Assembly: GCF_034387475.1 (NCBI RefSeq)
Contig: NZ_JAXCIL010000001.1
Coordinates: forward strand, 682,001 to 746,000
Length of the DNA: 64,000 nt
Direction of reading: 5' to 3'
DNA from: Pseudomonas sp. Teo4
GTDB taxonomy: Bacteria > Pseudomonadota > Gammaproteobacteria > Pseudomonadales > Pseudomonadaceae
Part shown: positions 42,301 to 49,796 of the stretch, in pieces
Layout of the letters: every line of letters starts with the position of its first letter
Numbering within the stretch: position 1 is the first letter of the stretch
Made by a program: the position numbers and the translations under genes
Notes under the pieces: generated by a model
Database searches by the model: none
The model's input: the letters and a program-made list of their open reading frames with translations, nothing else
Told to the model about the DNA's origin: nothing

Positions 42301-42809
42301 AGGGTGCCCGCTCGCCGGAGCGTCTGCTGGACGAGGTGACGCTGTTCCTGCACAAGGTCGAGTCGCAGCTGTCCCACGAACGCCAACGCATGCTCAAGAC
42401 CGCGCGCAGCCGCGACAAAGTCTTCGAAGGGCGCAAGGTGTTGCTGGTGGACGACGATGTGCGCAATATCTTCGCGCTCACCAGCGCCCTGGAGCACAAG
42501 GGCGCAATTGTCGAGATTGGCCGCAACGGGCGCGAGGCCATCGAGCGCCTGGAGCAAAACGATGACATCGACCTGGTGTTGATGGATGTGATGATGCCGG
42601 AGATGGACGGCTTCGAAGCCACCCGGCTGATTCGCCAGCAGCCGCGCTGGCGCAAGCTGCCGATCATCGCCGTGACGGCCAAGGCAATGAAGGACGACCA
42701 GCAGCGTTGCCTGCAGGCGGGTGCCAATGATTACCTGGCCAAACCGATCGACCTGGACCGACTGTTCTCGCTGATTCGTGTCTGGCTGCCGCAACTGGAG
42801 CGAATTTGA
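39342..42809 (+). CDS. hybrid sensor histidine kinase, CHASE3-like-GAF-HK with three receivers
   Basis: The protein is about 1155 aa. TM1 is at about residues 21-45 and TM2 at about 185-207. They flank a periplasmic helical CHASE3-type sensor (LSVDMETGMRGYLIAGEERFL). A GAF-like domain lies at about 250-393, then a coiled coil of about 90 residues. The HisKA has the phospho-histidine in NMSHELRTPL (about 494), and the ATPase has NLLSNAIKFT and GGTGLGLSI. Three receivers follow (about 763-880, 886-1000 and 1030-1150), each with an intact acceptor aspartate. The start is uncertain (GTG 39264, ATG 39312 or 39342). The cheR start overlaps its stop, so the cluster is one operon. Confidence 0.93.
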   Translation: MTQAASMDQKSFRKLLARNIGLPLGVGLLGAVAFVAVINYLLSAMQWVEHTDRVIGNANETLKLSVDMETGMRGYLIAGEERFLDPYEVAKPRIFSSLQGLRAMVEDNPQQVDRIDRLIGLQQAWNEFAGEMIDLRRNGGNYQASIGKGRGKRITDEIRSEFDTLITTEQQLRFTRNEKVSDITVASITAFVLLIVGLSALLAFLGRRDLITLSNNYNENLKAQQRSAERLEHQAWLRNGQTQLAEQVLGQLTLPMLGDNILRFFAKYLGSVVGAVYVRDEHGRLLRVASYGLDADEQAREQVLGDHDGLLAQAVREGRLLRLEDLPEDYYRLSSGLGSGLPRSALLMPASDDGRVNGVIELGFLRPLQVRDDELLERVGGNLGISIESARYRQRLQEVLAETQQLNEELQVQQEELKTANEELEEQSRVLKESQAHLETQQAELEQTNEQLSERTEALDRKNDELSQAQQELQARADDLQRSSKYKSEFLANMSHELRTPLNSSLILAKLLSENGEGNLSEEQVKFAESIYSAGNDLLNLINDILDIAKVEAGKLEVRPETTQIERLVEGLQGMFLPLAQNKGLSFTVQVEPQIPATLFTDRQRLEQILKNLLSNAIKFTDHGQVSLDISHQRGTGIVFAVRDSGIGIAADQQQAIFGAFHQVDGSSNRRFGGTGLGLSISRDLAHLLGGQISVDSSPGQGSVFSLILPERFEAQAQVIEPQSLRPAVDALPPAPQVTLPSAPKRPLPAFDDDRERAPFGNRCILVIEDEPNFARILFDLAHELGYSCLVAQGADEGFELAAQYIPDAILLDMRLPDHSGLTVLQRLKEQAITRHIPVHIISVEDRVEAAMHMGAVGYAVKPTSRDELKEVFARLEAKLTQKLKHILLVEDDDLQRESIARLIGDDDVEITAVAMAQDALELLRENIYDCMIIDLKLPDMLGNELLKRMTGEDIRSFPPVIVYTGRNLTREEEADLLKYSRSIIIKGARSPERLLDEVTLFLHKVESQLSHERQRMLKTARSRDKVFEGRKVLLVDDDVRNIFALTSALEHKGAIVEIGRNGREAIERLEQNDDIDLVLMDVMMPEMDGFEATRLIRQQPRWRKLPIIAVTAKAMKDDQQRCLQAGANDYLAKPIDLDRLFSLIRVWLPQLERI

Positions 42810-43627
42810 CTAGCGAACGCAACACCGACATCGAGATCCGGCTGCTGATCGAGGCGATCTACCTCAAGTACAGCTACGACTTTCGCAATTACTCCGGCGC
42901 TTCCATCAAGCGCCGGATCCTCCATGCACTGCGCCAGTTCGACTGCCTGACGGTTTCGGCGTTGCAGGAGCGGGTGCTGCACGACCCTGGCATGTTCATG
43001 CAGTTGCTGCAGTACCTGACGATTCCGGTCAGCGAGATGTTCCGTGACCCGGGGCACTTCCTGGCGCTGCGCAACGAGGTCGTGCCGCTGCTGCGCACCT
43101 GGCCTTCGATCAAGGTGTGGATCGCCGGTTGCAGCACGGGCGAGGAGGTCTATTCCATGGCCATCCTGCTGCGCGAGGAAGGCTTGCTCGAACGCACCAT
43201 TCTGTATGCCACCGACATCAACCCGCACTCGCTGGACAAGGCCAAGCAGGGCATCTACTCGATGCAGAGCATGCGCGAGTATGAAGAAAACTACCGCCTG
43301 GCCGGTGGGCGCCGGGATTTTTCCGAGTACTACACCGCAGCCTATGGCAACGCCATCATGGACAGCAGCCTGCGCGAGAACGTGACTTTCGCCGACCACA
43401 GCCTGGCCACCGACAGCGTGTTCTCGGAAACCCAGCTGGTGTCGTGCCGCAACGTCCTGATCTACTTCAACAAGGAACTGCAGGACCGGGCCCTGGGCCT
43501 GTTCCACGAGTCCTTGTGCCACAGGGGCTTTCTGATACTGGGCAGCAAGGAATCGGTGGATTTTTCGGCGTACAGCGACCAGTTCGAGCCGCTGGTCAAG
43601 CCTGAACGGATCTACCGCAAATCATGA
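42806..43627 (+). CDS. CheR-type protein methyltransferase
   Basis: The protein is 273 aa. An N-terminal helical domain (about residues 8-75, IKRRILHALRQFDCLTVS) precedes the SAM-binding fold with WIAGCSTGEEVYSMAILL at about 108, TDINPHSLDKAK and CRNVLIYFNKELQ. The TTG start at 42806 overlaps the kinase stop. CheR methylates glutamates of chemoreceptors. No chemoreceptor gene is in the window, so the target is either elsewhere or the kinases themselves. Confidence 0.93.
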   Translation: MTSERNTDIEIRLLIEAIYLKYSYDFRNYSGASIKRRILHALRQFDCLTVSALQERVLHDPGMFMQLLQYLTIPVSEMFRDPGHFLALRNEVVPLLRTWPSIKVWIAGCSTGEEVYSMAILLREEGLLERTILYATDINPHSLDKAKQGIYSMQSMREYEENYRLAGGRRDFSEYYTAAYGNAIMDSSLRENVTFADHSLATDSVFSETQLVSCRNVLIYFNKELQDRALGLFHESLCHRGFLILGSKESVDFSAYSDQFEPLVKPERIYRKS

Positions 43628-44196
43628 ATGGCGTGCAGGCGGTAGTCATCGGCGCCTCGGCGGGCGGCGTCACGGCGCTGATCCAGGTGCTGGGCGCGTT
43701 GCCCAAACGCTTCGCCATACCGGTGCTGTGCGTGCTGCACCTGCCAGGTGACCGCCACAGCCAGTTGGCGCAAGTGCTGCAACAGCGGCTGCAGCGGCCG
43801 GTGCACGAGGCTTGTGACAAGCAGGCCATCAAACCCGGCCAGATCTACGTTGCAGGGCCCGGTTATCACCTGTCGGTCGAGCGTGACCTGAGCCTCTCGC
43901 TCAGCCAGGAGGCACCGGTGCATTTCTCTCGCCCGTCGATAGACTTTCTGTTCATGTCGGCAGCCGACGCCTATGGCGCCGGGCTGCTCGGCGTGCTGCT
44001 TACCGGGGCCAATGAAGATGGCGCCGAGGGCCTTGCCTACATCAAGCAGAGCGGTGGCCGGACCGTGGTCCAGGACCCCGACGACGCACAGGTGGCGTTG
44101 ATGCCGGAGGCCGCATTGGCCCTGCATCGCCCAGACCTGATCCTTACTTTGAGCGGTATCGAGCAGTTGCTCGCGAACCTGGAACCCAGCGCATGA
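43624..44196 (+). CDS. CheB-type methylesterase without receiver domain
   Basis: The protein is 190 aa and consists of the CheB catalytic domain only. The triad is visible as S12 (GASAGG), H39 (VLHLPGDRHSQ) and D132 (GANEDGAEG). Normal CheB has an N-terminal receiver that gates the esterase; it is missing here, so activity must be controlled in another way. It overlaps cheR by 4 bp and the next kinase gene by 4 bp. Free-standing CheB domains occur fused to CheR and kinases in other bacteria. Confidence 0.93.
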   Translation: MNGVQAVVIGASAGGVTALIQVLGALPKRFAIPVLCVLHLPGDRHSQLAQVLQQRLQRPVHEACDKQAIKPGQIYVAGPGYHLSVERDLSLSLSQEAPVHFSRPSIDFLFMSAADAYGAGLLGVLLTGANEDGAEGLAYIKQSGGRTVVQDPDDAQVALMPEAALALHRPDLILTLSGIEQLLANLEPSA

Positions 44197-45419
44197 CTAG
44201 CAACATCATCGCCAAGCTGCTGATCGTCGACGACCTGCCGGAAAACCTGCTGGCCCTCGATGCCCTGATTCAGGGCGACGACCGCGAAGTGCACCAGGCC
44301 CGGTCGGCCGAGGCGGCGCTGTCGCTGCTGCTCGAGCATGAGTTCGCCCTGGCGATTCTCGATGTGCAGATGCCGGGCATGAACGGCTTCGAACTGGCCG
44401 AGCTGATGCGCGGCACCGACAAGACCCGGAACATCCCCATCGTGTTCGTCAGCGCTGCGGGCCGTGAAATGAACTACGCGTTCAAAGGCTATGAAAGCGG
44501 GGCCGTGGACTTTCTGCACAAACCGCTGGATACCCTGGCGGTCAAGAGCAAGGTGTCGGTGTTCGTCGACCTGTTCCGCCAACGCAAGGTCCTCGACCGC
44601 CAGCTGCAAGCCCTGGAGCGCAGCCGCCAGGAGCAGGAGGTGCTGCTGGCCCAGTTGCAGGCGGCCCGCGGTGAGCTGGAGCGTGCGGTGCGCATGCGCG
44701 ACGACTTCATGTCGATTGTCTCCCACGAAGTGCGCACACCGCTCAATGGCCTGATTCTTGAAACCCAGTTGCGCAGGATGCACCTGGCAAGGGGCAAGCT
44801 CGAAGCTTTCACCCCAGACAAGCTGCAAGCCATGGTCGAACGCGACGAGCGGCAGATCAACAGCCTGATCCGGTTGATCGAAGACATGCTCGATGTGTCG
44901 CGCATTCGCACTGGCAAGTTGTCGCTGCGGCCCAAACCATTCGACCTGGGCCAGCTGGTCAGTGGGCTGGTCGAGAACTTCGCGGCCCAGGCCGCGGCCC
45001 TGGACACGCATATCGACCTGCTGCGCTGCGAAGCCTTGGAGGGGGAGTGGGACGAATTCCGGATTGAGCAAGTGGTAGCCAACCTGTTGTCCAATGCCTT
45101 GCGTTACGGCGAGCGGCGCCCCGTTCAGGTGCGCGTGTTCGCCCAGGATGGCATGGCCTGGGTGCAGGTGCAGGACCAGGGTATTGGGGTCAGCGCGGCC
45201 AACCAGCAACGAATTTTCCAGCAGTTCGAGCGGGTTGCCGCGCAGCAGGCCAGTGGTGGGTTGGGCTTGGGGCTGTATATTTCCGAACAGATCGTTCAAG
45301 CCCATGGCGGACGAATTCTGGTTGACAGCGAAGAGGGCCAGGGTGCCACCTTCAGTGTGCAATTGCCGCTGGCGCACAGGACCGAACAAAACGACCCGCT
45401 GCGGGCAACCTCTGCCTGA
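44193..45419 (+). CDS. REC-histidine kinase
   Basis: The protein is 408 aa. A receiver (about residues 8-125, LLIVDDLPENLLALD with acceptor in ILDVQMPGMNGFE) is followed by a short coiled coil, then HisKA with SIVSHEVRTPLNG at about 175 and an ATPase domain (NLLSNALRYGE, DQGIGVS, GGLGLGLYISE). It has no membrane segment, so it should be cytoplasmic and activated by phosphotransfer to its own receiver. It is the fourth gene of the operon. Confidence 0.93.
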   Translation: MTSNIIAKLLIVDDLPENLLALDALIQGDDREVHQARSAEAALSLLLEHEFALAILDVQMPGMNGFELAELMRGTDKTRNIPIVFVSAAGREMNYAFKGYESGAVDFLHKPLDTLAVKSKVSVFVDLFRQRKVLDRQLQALERSRQEQEVLLAQLQAARGELERAVRMRDDFMSIVSHEVRTPLNGLILETQLRRMHLARGKLEAFTPDKLQAMVERDERQINSLIRLIEDMLDVSRIRTGKLSLRPKPFDLGQLVSGLVENFAAQAAALDTHIDLLRCEALEGEWDEFRIEQVVANLLSNALRYGERRPVQVRVFAQDGMAWVQVQDQGIGVSAANQQRIFQQFERVAAQQASGGLGLGLYISEQIVQAHGGRILVDSEEGQGATFSVQLPLAHRTEQNDPLRATSA

Positions 45420-45463
45420 GCCAGGGGTCAGATGGCCAACTTAAAGAATTTCAAGGCGTTGTC

Positions 45464-45841
45464 ATGAGTGAAGATGCACAAGATGTGGTTCTGATCGTCG
45501 AGGACGAACCGGCGATTCGCATGATCCTGCGCGATTACCTGGCAGGCGAGGGCTACCACGTGCTGGTGGCCGAGGACGGTGAGCAGGCGTTCGCCATTCT
45601 GGCGAGCAAGCCGCACCTGGATTTGATGGTGACCGATTTTCGTCTGCCAGGCGGGATCTCCGGGGTGGAAATCGCTGAACCGGCAGTGAAATTGCGACCG
45701 GACCTGAAGGTCATCTTCATCAGCGGGTACCCGGCGGAGATTCTCGAATCGGGCAGCCCGATCGCGCGCAAGGCGCCGATTCTGGCCAAGCCGTTTGACC
45801 TGGATACGCTGCGTGACCAGATTCAGGTGCTGTTGCGCTGA
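45464..45841 (+). CDS. single-domain response regulator
   Basis: The protein is 125 aa, a receiver only. LIVEDEPAIRMIL has the acidic residues, the acceptor is in LMVTDFRLPGG, and the lysine is in ILAKPFDLD. It lies 44 bp after the REC-HK gene and ends the cluster; a REPIN follows at once. It probably receives phosphate from one of the two kinases. Together with the regulator at 38738 it brackets the kinase-cheR-cheB operon. Confidence 0.93.
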   Translation: MSEDAQDVVLIVEDEPAIRMILRDYLAGEGYHVLVAEDGEQAFAILASKPHLDLMVTDFRLPGGISGVEIAEPAVKLRPDLKVIFISGYPAEILESGSPIARKAPILAKPFDLDTLRDQIQVLLR

Positions 45842-45848
45842 TGCTACG

Positions 45849-45944
45849 GGCCTCTTCGCGGGTAAACCCGCTCCCACAGGATCAGCACAGCGCTTGAAAC
45901 TGTGCTGATCCTGTGGGAGCGGGTTTACCCGCGAAGAGGCCGGC
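45849..45944. repeat. REPIN hairpin with near-perfect long arms
   Basis: GGCCTCTTCGCGGGTAAACC and GGTTTACCCGCGAAGAGGCC arms continue inward through CGCTCCCACAGGATCAGCAC and its complement, giving about 44 paired bases with a very short loop. It separates the response regulator from the convergent tetR gene and would be a strong RNA hairpin on either strand. Confidence 0.9.
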
Positions 45945-45967
45945 ACATGGATCATAAAAACATTGGG

Positions 45968-46549
45968 CTAACGCAAAGTACGCTCAATCCCCCCCACCAG
46001 CAGGTTCTCCATCAACCCCAACCCCTGCTCCTGCGGCAAGCCCTGCAAAAGCCCCGGCAACTGGTTGAGCAACGTCGCCAGCACATGGGCCGTCGCCGCC
46101 AAAGCCTCCCCCGACAACGTCGCCCGTGGCGCGATCAGGCGCAGCAATCCAGCCTCATAGCGCTTGCGCAGCACGCTCAAACGGGCCTGTTGCTCTTCGC
46201 TCAGGCAACAGAAGTCGCGTTCTGCCAGGCGAAACTGCATGGGCCGTTGCGCGTGCAGCTCCCAGTGCGCGGCAATCAGGCACGACAGCGCCGATGCCCC
46301 CCGGGCCATGGCCCGGCGCCCCTGATCCAGAGTTGCCTGCAGTTCCTCGTACAACTCTTCGATCAAGTCGTACAGCAGGTCCTGCTTGCTGGGGAAGTGG
46401 TGATACAGCGAACCTGCGGTCAGCCCCACGTGCGCCGCGAGTTCGCGCATGCTGACCTGCCCGAAACCCTTTTCGGCGAACAGTGCCATGGCCCTGTCAC
46501 GTCGCTCTTCAAAGTTGCTACAGCGCATTGCGGCAGTGACTGGGGGCAT
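45968..46549 (-). CDS. TetR family transcriptional regulator
   Basis: The protein is 193 aa. The helix-turn-helix is at about residues 15-60 (FAEKGFGQVSMRELAAHVGLTAGSLYHHFPSKQDLL). The rest is a variable helical ligand domain. It is the third gene in the thiolase-dehydrogenase unit, 12 bp after the dehydrogenase gene, so it probably controls that unit. The ligand is unknown; short acyl-CoAs are a guess from context. Confidence 0.9.
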   Translation of the reverse strand: MPPVTAAMRCSNFEERRDRAMALFAEKGFGQVSMRELAAHVGLTAGSLYHHFPSKQDLLYDLIEELYEELQATLDQGRRAMARGASALSCLIAAHWELHAQRPMQFRLAERDFCCLSEEQQARLSVLRKRYEAGLLRLIAPRATLSGEALAATAHVLATLLNQLPGLLQGLPQEQGLGLMENLLVGGIERTLR

Positions 46550-46561
46550 GGCGCTCGTTCC

Positions 46562-47410
46562 TCAGTAGGTGAAGAAGCCGCGGCCGCTCTTGCGCCCCAG
46601 CCAACCGGCCGCGACCATTTCCTTGAGCAGCGGAGCAGGGCGGTACTTGCTGTCGTTGAAGCCCTCGTGGAAGGCCTCCATGATCGCCAGCAAGGTATCC
46701 AGGCCAATCAGGTCGGCCAGCGCCAGCGGGCCGATGGGCTGGTTGCAGCCCAGGCGCATGCCGGTATCGATGTCCTCGGCGCTGGCCAGGCCTTCCTGGC
46801 GCACGAAAATCGCCTCGTTGATCATTGGCACCAGAATACGGTTGACCACGAAGCCTGGGCGGTTGCCAGCGGTGATCGGCGTCTTGCCCAGTTTCTCGGT
46901 GACCACCAGGGCCTGCGCATAGGTGCTGTCGCTGGTCTGCAGGCCACGGATGATCTCCACCAGCGCCATCATCGGCACCGGGTTGAAGAAGTGCACGCCG
47001 ATGAAGCGCTCCGGGTGCTCGATGCACGCGGCCAGTTGGGTGACCGACAGCGACGAGGTGTTGGTGGCGATCAGGCAGTCGGCCGCCACATTGGCGGCCA
47101 CCTGCTGAAGGATGCGCTGCTTGAGCTGCAGGTTCTCGGTGGCCGCCTCGATCACCAACTGCGCGCCGCTCAGCTGGGCGTAGTCGGTGCTGGTGCGGAT
47201 ACGCGTCTTCGCGCCCTGGGCCTGGTCGGCGGTCAGGGTGCCTTTGTTGACCTGGCGTTCGAGGTTCTTGCCCAGGGTCGTTACACCGCGCTCCAGCGCT
47301 GCATCGGAAACGTCCACCAGCAGCACCTGATAACCCGCCACCGCGCACACCTGCGCGATGCCGTTGCCCATGGTGCCTGCGCCGATCACGGCGATCTGTT
47401 CAATGCTCAT
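46562..47410 (-). CDS. 3-hydroxybutyryl-CoA dehydrogenase
   Basis: The protein is 282 aa. VIGAGTMGNGIAQVCAVAGY at the start binds NAD. IATNTSSLSVTQLA and GVHFFNPVPMMALVEII hold the family's active-site serine and histidine, and PGFVVNRILVPMINEA follows. It oxidises L-3-hydroxybutyryl-CoA to acetoacetyl-CoA. It lies 11 bp after the thiolase gene, so together they take C4 hydroxyacyl-CoA to acetyl-CoA. Confidence 0.95.
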   Translation of the reverse strand: MSIEQIAVIGAGTMGNGIAQVCAVAGYQVLLVDVSDAALERGVTTLGKNLERQVNKGTLTADQAQGAKTRIRTSTDYAQLSGAQLVIEAATENLQLKQRILQQVAANVAADCLIATNTSSLSVTQLAACIEHPERFIGVHFFNPVPMMALVEIIRGLQTSDSTYAQALVVTEKLGKTPITAGNRPGFVVNRILVPMINEAIFVRQEGLASAEDIDTGMRLGCNQPIGPLALADLIGLDTLLAIMEAFHEGFNDSKYRPAPLLKEMVAAGWLGRKSGRGFFTY

Positions 47411-47421
47411 GTTCGGCCCCC

Positions 47422-48606
47422 TCAGACGCGCTCGAAGACAACGGCGATGCCTTGGCCGCCACCGATGCACATGGTGGCCAGGGCGTAACGGCCTTGGATG
47501 CGCTGCAGTTCATGGATGGCCTTGGTGGCGATGATCGCCCCGGTGGCGCCCACCGGGTGGCCGAGGGAAATGCCCGAACCGTTCGGGTTGACCTTCTCCG
47601 GGTCGAAGTCCAGCGCACGCGCCACGGCGCAGGCCTGGGCAGCGAAGGCTTCGTTGGACTCGATCACGTCCAGGTCACTGACATTCAGGCCGGCCTTCTG
47701 CAGCACTTTGCGGGTGGCCGGAATCGGGCCCAGGCCCATCAGTTCCGGTTCGACACCGGCGTGGGCGTAGGCCACCAGGCGTGCCAGCGGCTTCAGGCCC
47801 AGGCGGCGTACCGCCTCACCAGTCGCCAGCACCAGGCCGGCCGCACCATCGTTGATGCCGCTGGCGTTGCCGGCAGTGACGGTACCGTCCTTCTTGAACA
47901 CAGGTTTCATGCCGGCCAGTTGCTCGGCGGTCACCTCGCTACGCACATGTTCGTCGACGCTGAATTGCACGCTGCCTTTGCGGGTCTTCAGCTCCAGCGG
48001 GACGATCTGGCTATCGAAGCGGCCTTCGGAGATGGCGCGGGCGGCGCGGCGCTGGCTGGTCAGGGCCAGTTCATCCTGCATCTGGCGGGTGATGCCATCT
48101 TTTGCTGCGACGTTTTCGGCGGTGATGCCCATGTGGAAGTGTTCGAAGGGGTCATGCAGCACGCCGACGGTATAGTCGATGCCTTGCAGGTCGCCCATGC
48201 GTGCGCCCCAGCGCGCTTGTGGCAGCAGGTATGGGCCACGGCTCATCGACTCGGCACCGGCGGCCACGGCGACTTCAGAATCGCCCAGCAACAGGCCCTG
48301 GGCCGCGGAAACGATGGCCTGCAGGCCCGAGCCGCACAGGCGGTTGACGTTGAACGCCGGGGTTTCCTTGGGCAGGCCCGCGTTCATCGCCGCAACCCGG
48401 CTGAGGTAGGCGTCGCGCGCTTCAGTCGGGATGACGTTGGCCATCACCAGGTGGCCGATCTGCTCGGCGGCCACGCCCGAGCGCTCGATGGCGGCACGGG
48501 TCACGGCGGTGGCCAGGTCGGCCAGTGGCAGGTCCTTGAGGGAACCACCAAAACCACCGATGGCTGAACGGACGGCACTGACGACGTAGATTTCTGCGCT
48601 GCTCAT
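47422..48606 (-). CDS. thiolase (acetyl-CoA acetyltransferase / beta-ketothiolase)
   Basis: The protein is 394 aa. The nucleophilic cysteine is in NVNRLCGSGLQAI at about residue 90, and the C-terminal motifs are NPNGSGISLGHPVGATGA and TMCIGGGQGIA with the second active cysteine. The start at 48606 was chosen (MSSAEIYVVSAVRS); an upstream extension lacks support. It cleaves acetoacetyl-CoA or a 3-ketoacyl-CoA. It is divergent from the AraC-type regulator at 48777, which is a likely activator. Confidence 0.95.
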   Translation of the reverse strand: MSSAEIYVVSAVRSAIGGFGGSLKDLPLADLATAVTRAAIERSGVAAEQIGHLVMANVIPTEARDAYLSRVAAMNAGLPKETPAFNVNRLCGSGLQAIVSAAQGLLLGDSEVAVAAGAESMSRGPYLLPQARWGARMGDLQGIDYTVGVLHDPFEHFHMGITAENVAAKDGITRQMQDELALTSQRRAARAISEGRFDSQIVPLELKTRKGSVQFSVDEHVRSEVTAEQLAGMKPVFKKDGTVTAGNASGINDGAAGLVLATGEAVRRLGLKPLARLVAYAHAGVEPELMGLGPIPATRKVLQKAGLNVSDLDVIESNEAFAAQACAVARALDFDPEKVNPNGSGISLGHPVGATGAIIATKAIHELQRIQGRYALATMCIGGGQGIAVVFERV

Positions 48607-48776
48607 AAGGGGCTCCGATTGCGAAGGCATGGCGGGACCGGGCCAGGCTCTGCGAGAATGGCCGGCGATCCGTGAGTTAAGTCCGAGTCTAGGCAAAGGC
48701 CGTGCTTGAGCCTATGCCGGAACTGTTCAGTCAACCTGGCACTTTTTGCCACTCAGCATAGACAGCGAAACACGCC

Positions 48777-49793
48777 ATGCGCGAAAGCGATTCGGTCGCG
48801 GTGTACTTTCTCAATGCCATGCTCCATGCCCTGCGTGATCGCCCAGGCGAGCGTGATGCGCGTCTGCGCGCCGTAGGCATCGACCCGTCGCTGCTCGGCC
48901 AGCCCCAGGCGCGGGTGCCAGCCAAGGCCTTCGCGCAGCTGTGGCTTGAGCTGATTCAACTGCTGGATGACGAGTTTTTCCATCTGGATAGCCACGGCAT
49001 GCCGCTGGGCAGTTTTGCCCTGATCTGCCGTGGGCTGATTCAGGAACCGAACCTGGAAAAAGCCTTGCGCCAGTGCATGGCCAATTTCAGCCTGTTCCTG
49101 CGTGACCTGCACGGCAGCTTGACGGTGCGCGGTGGTCGGGCGGTGATCAGCGTACAGTCGAACATCGTCGACCCTTTGACCCGGGTGTACGCCGAGGAAA
49201 CCTTCCTGGTGCTGATGATTGGCCTGTCGTGCTGGCTGGCCGGCCAGCGCATCGCCATCGACCGCACCGAGCTTGCGGTGGCGCGCCCGGCCCAGGAGGA
49301 CGATTTGTTGCTATGGGGGCCAGACCTGCGCCTGGGCAGCGGCCGTACCGAAGTGGAGTTCGACAGCGCCTGGCTGCGCCTGCCAGTGGTACAGGACCTG
49401 GCCGGCCTGAAAACCTTCCTGCGTAGCGCCCCCCAAGGGCTGGTGATCCGCTTTCGCAACCAGAACGGCCTGGTGGCCGAGGTGTATCGCCACCTGCGCG
49501 CCCGGGGTTACGGGCAGTGGCCGACACTGGCGGCGCTGGCTGAACAGCACGGTATCAGTGCCAGCACTTTCCGTCGGCAATTGGAGCGGGAAGGGCGCTC
49601 GTACCAGCAGATCAAGGATGAGGTGCGCCGTGCCATGGCCTTCGAGCGCTTGCGCGAAGGCACTTTGAGCATTGCCGAAATTGCCGAGCAGGCCGGCTTT
49701 CAGGAGCCCAGTGCGTTCCACCGGGCGTTCAAGAAATGGACCGGGCAAAGCCCGGGCAGTTACCGGGCACGCCTGGGAGGGCGCGCCCGCTGA
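48777..49793 (+). CDS. AraC family regulator, OruR/arabinose-binding-like N-domain
   Basis: The protein is 338 aa. The N-terminal ligand domain of the OruR type covers about residues 15-205 (FHLDSHGMPLGSFALICRGL). Two helix-turn-helix motifs lie at about 245-335 (LAEQHGISASTFRRQLEREG and IAEIAEQAGFQEPSAFHRAFKKWTGQSPGSYR). It diverges from the thiolase gene with a 170-bp gap that contains TGGCA-N5-TGCCA. It probably activates the thiolase-dehydrogenase unit. It converges with katB at a 3-bp gap. Confidence 0.9.
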   Translation: MRESDSVAVYFLNAMLHALRDRPGERDARLRAVGIDPSLLGQPQARVPAKAFAQLWLELIQLLDDEFFHLDSHGMPLGSFALICRGLIQEPNLEKALRQCMANFSLFLRDLHGSLTVRGGRAVISVQSNIVDPLTRVYAEETFLVLMIGLSCWLAGQRIAIDRTELAVARPAQEDDLLLWGPDLRLGSGRTEVEFDSAWLRLPVVQDLAGLKTFLRSAPQGLVIRFRNQNGLVAEVYRHLRARGYGQWPTLAALAEQHGISASTFRRQLEREGRSYQQIKDEVRRAMAFERLREGTLSIAEIAEQAGFQEPSAFHRAFKKWTGQSPGSYRARLGGRAR

Positions 49794-49796
49794 CGG

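Noticed and set aside
48737..48751. sigma-54 promoter ahead of the AraC-type gene (TGGCAC ... TTGCC)
   Set aside because: The spacing between GG and GC is 8 bases, not the required 10.
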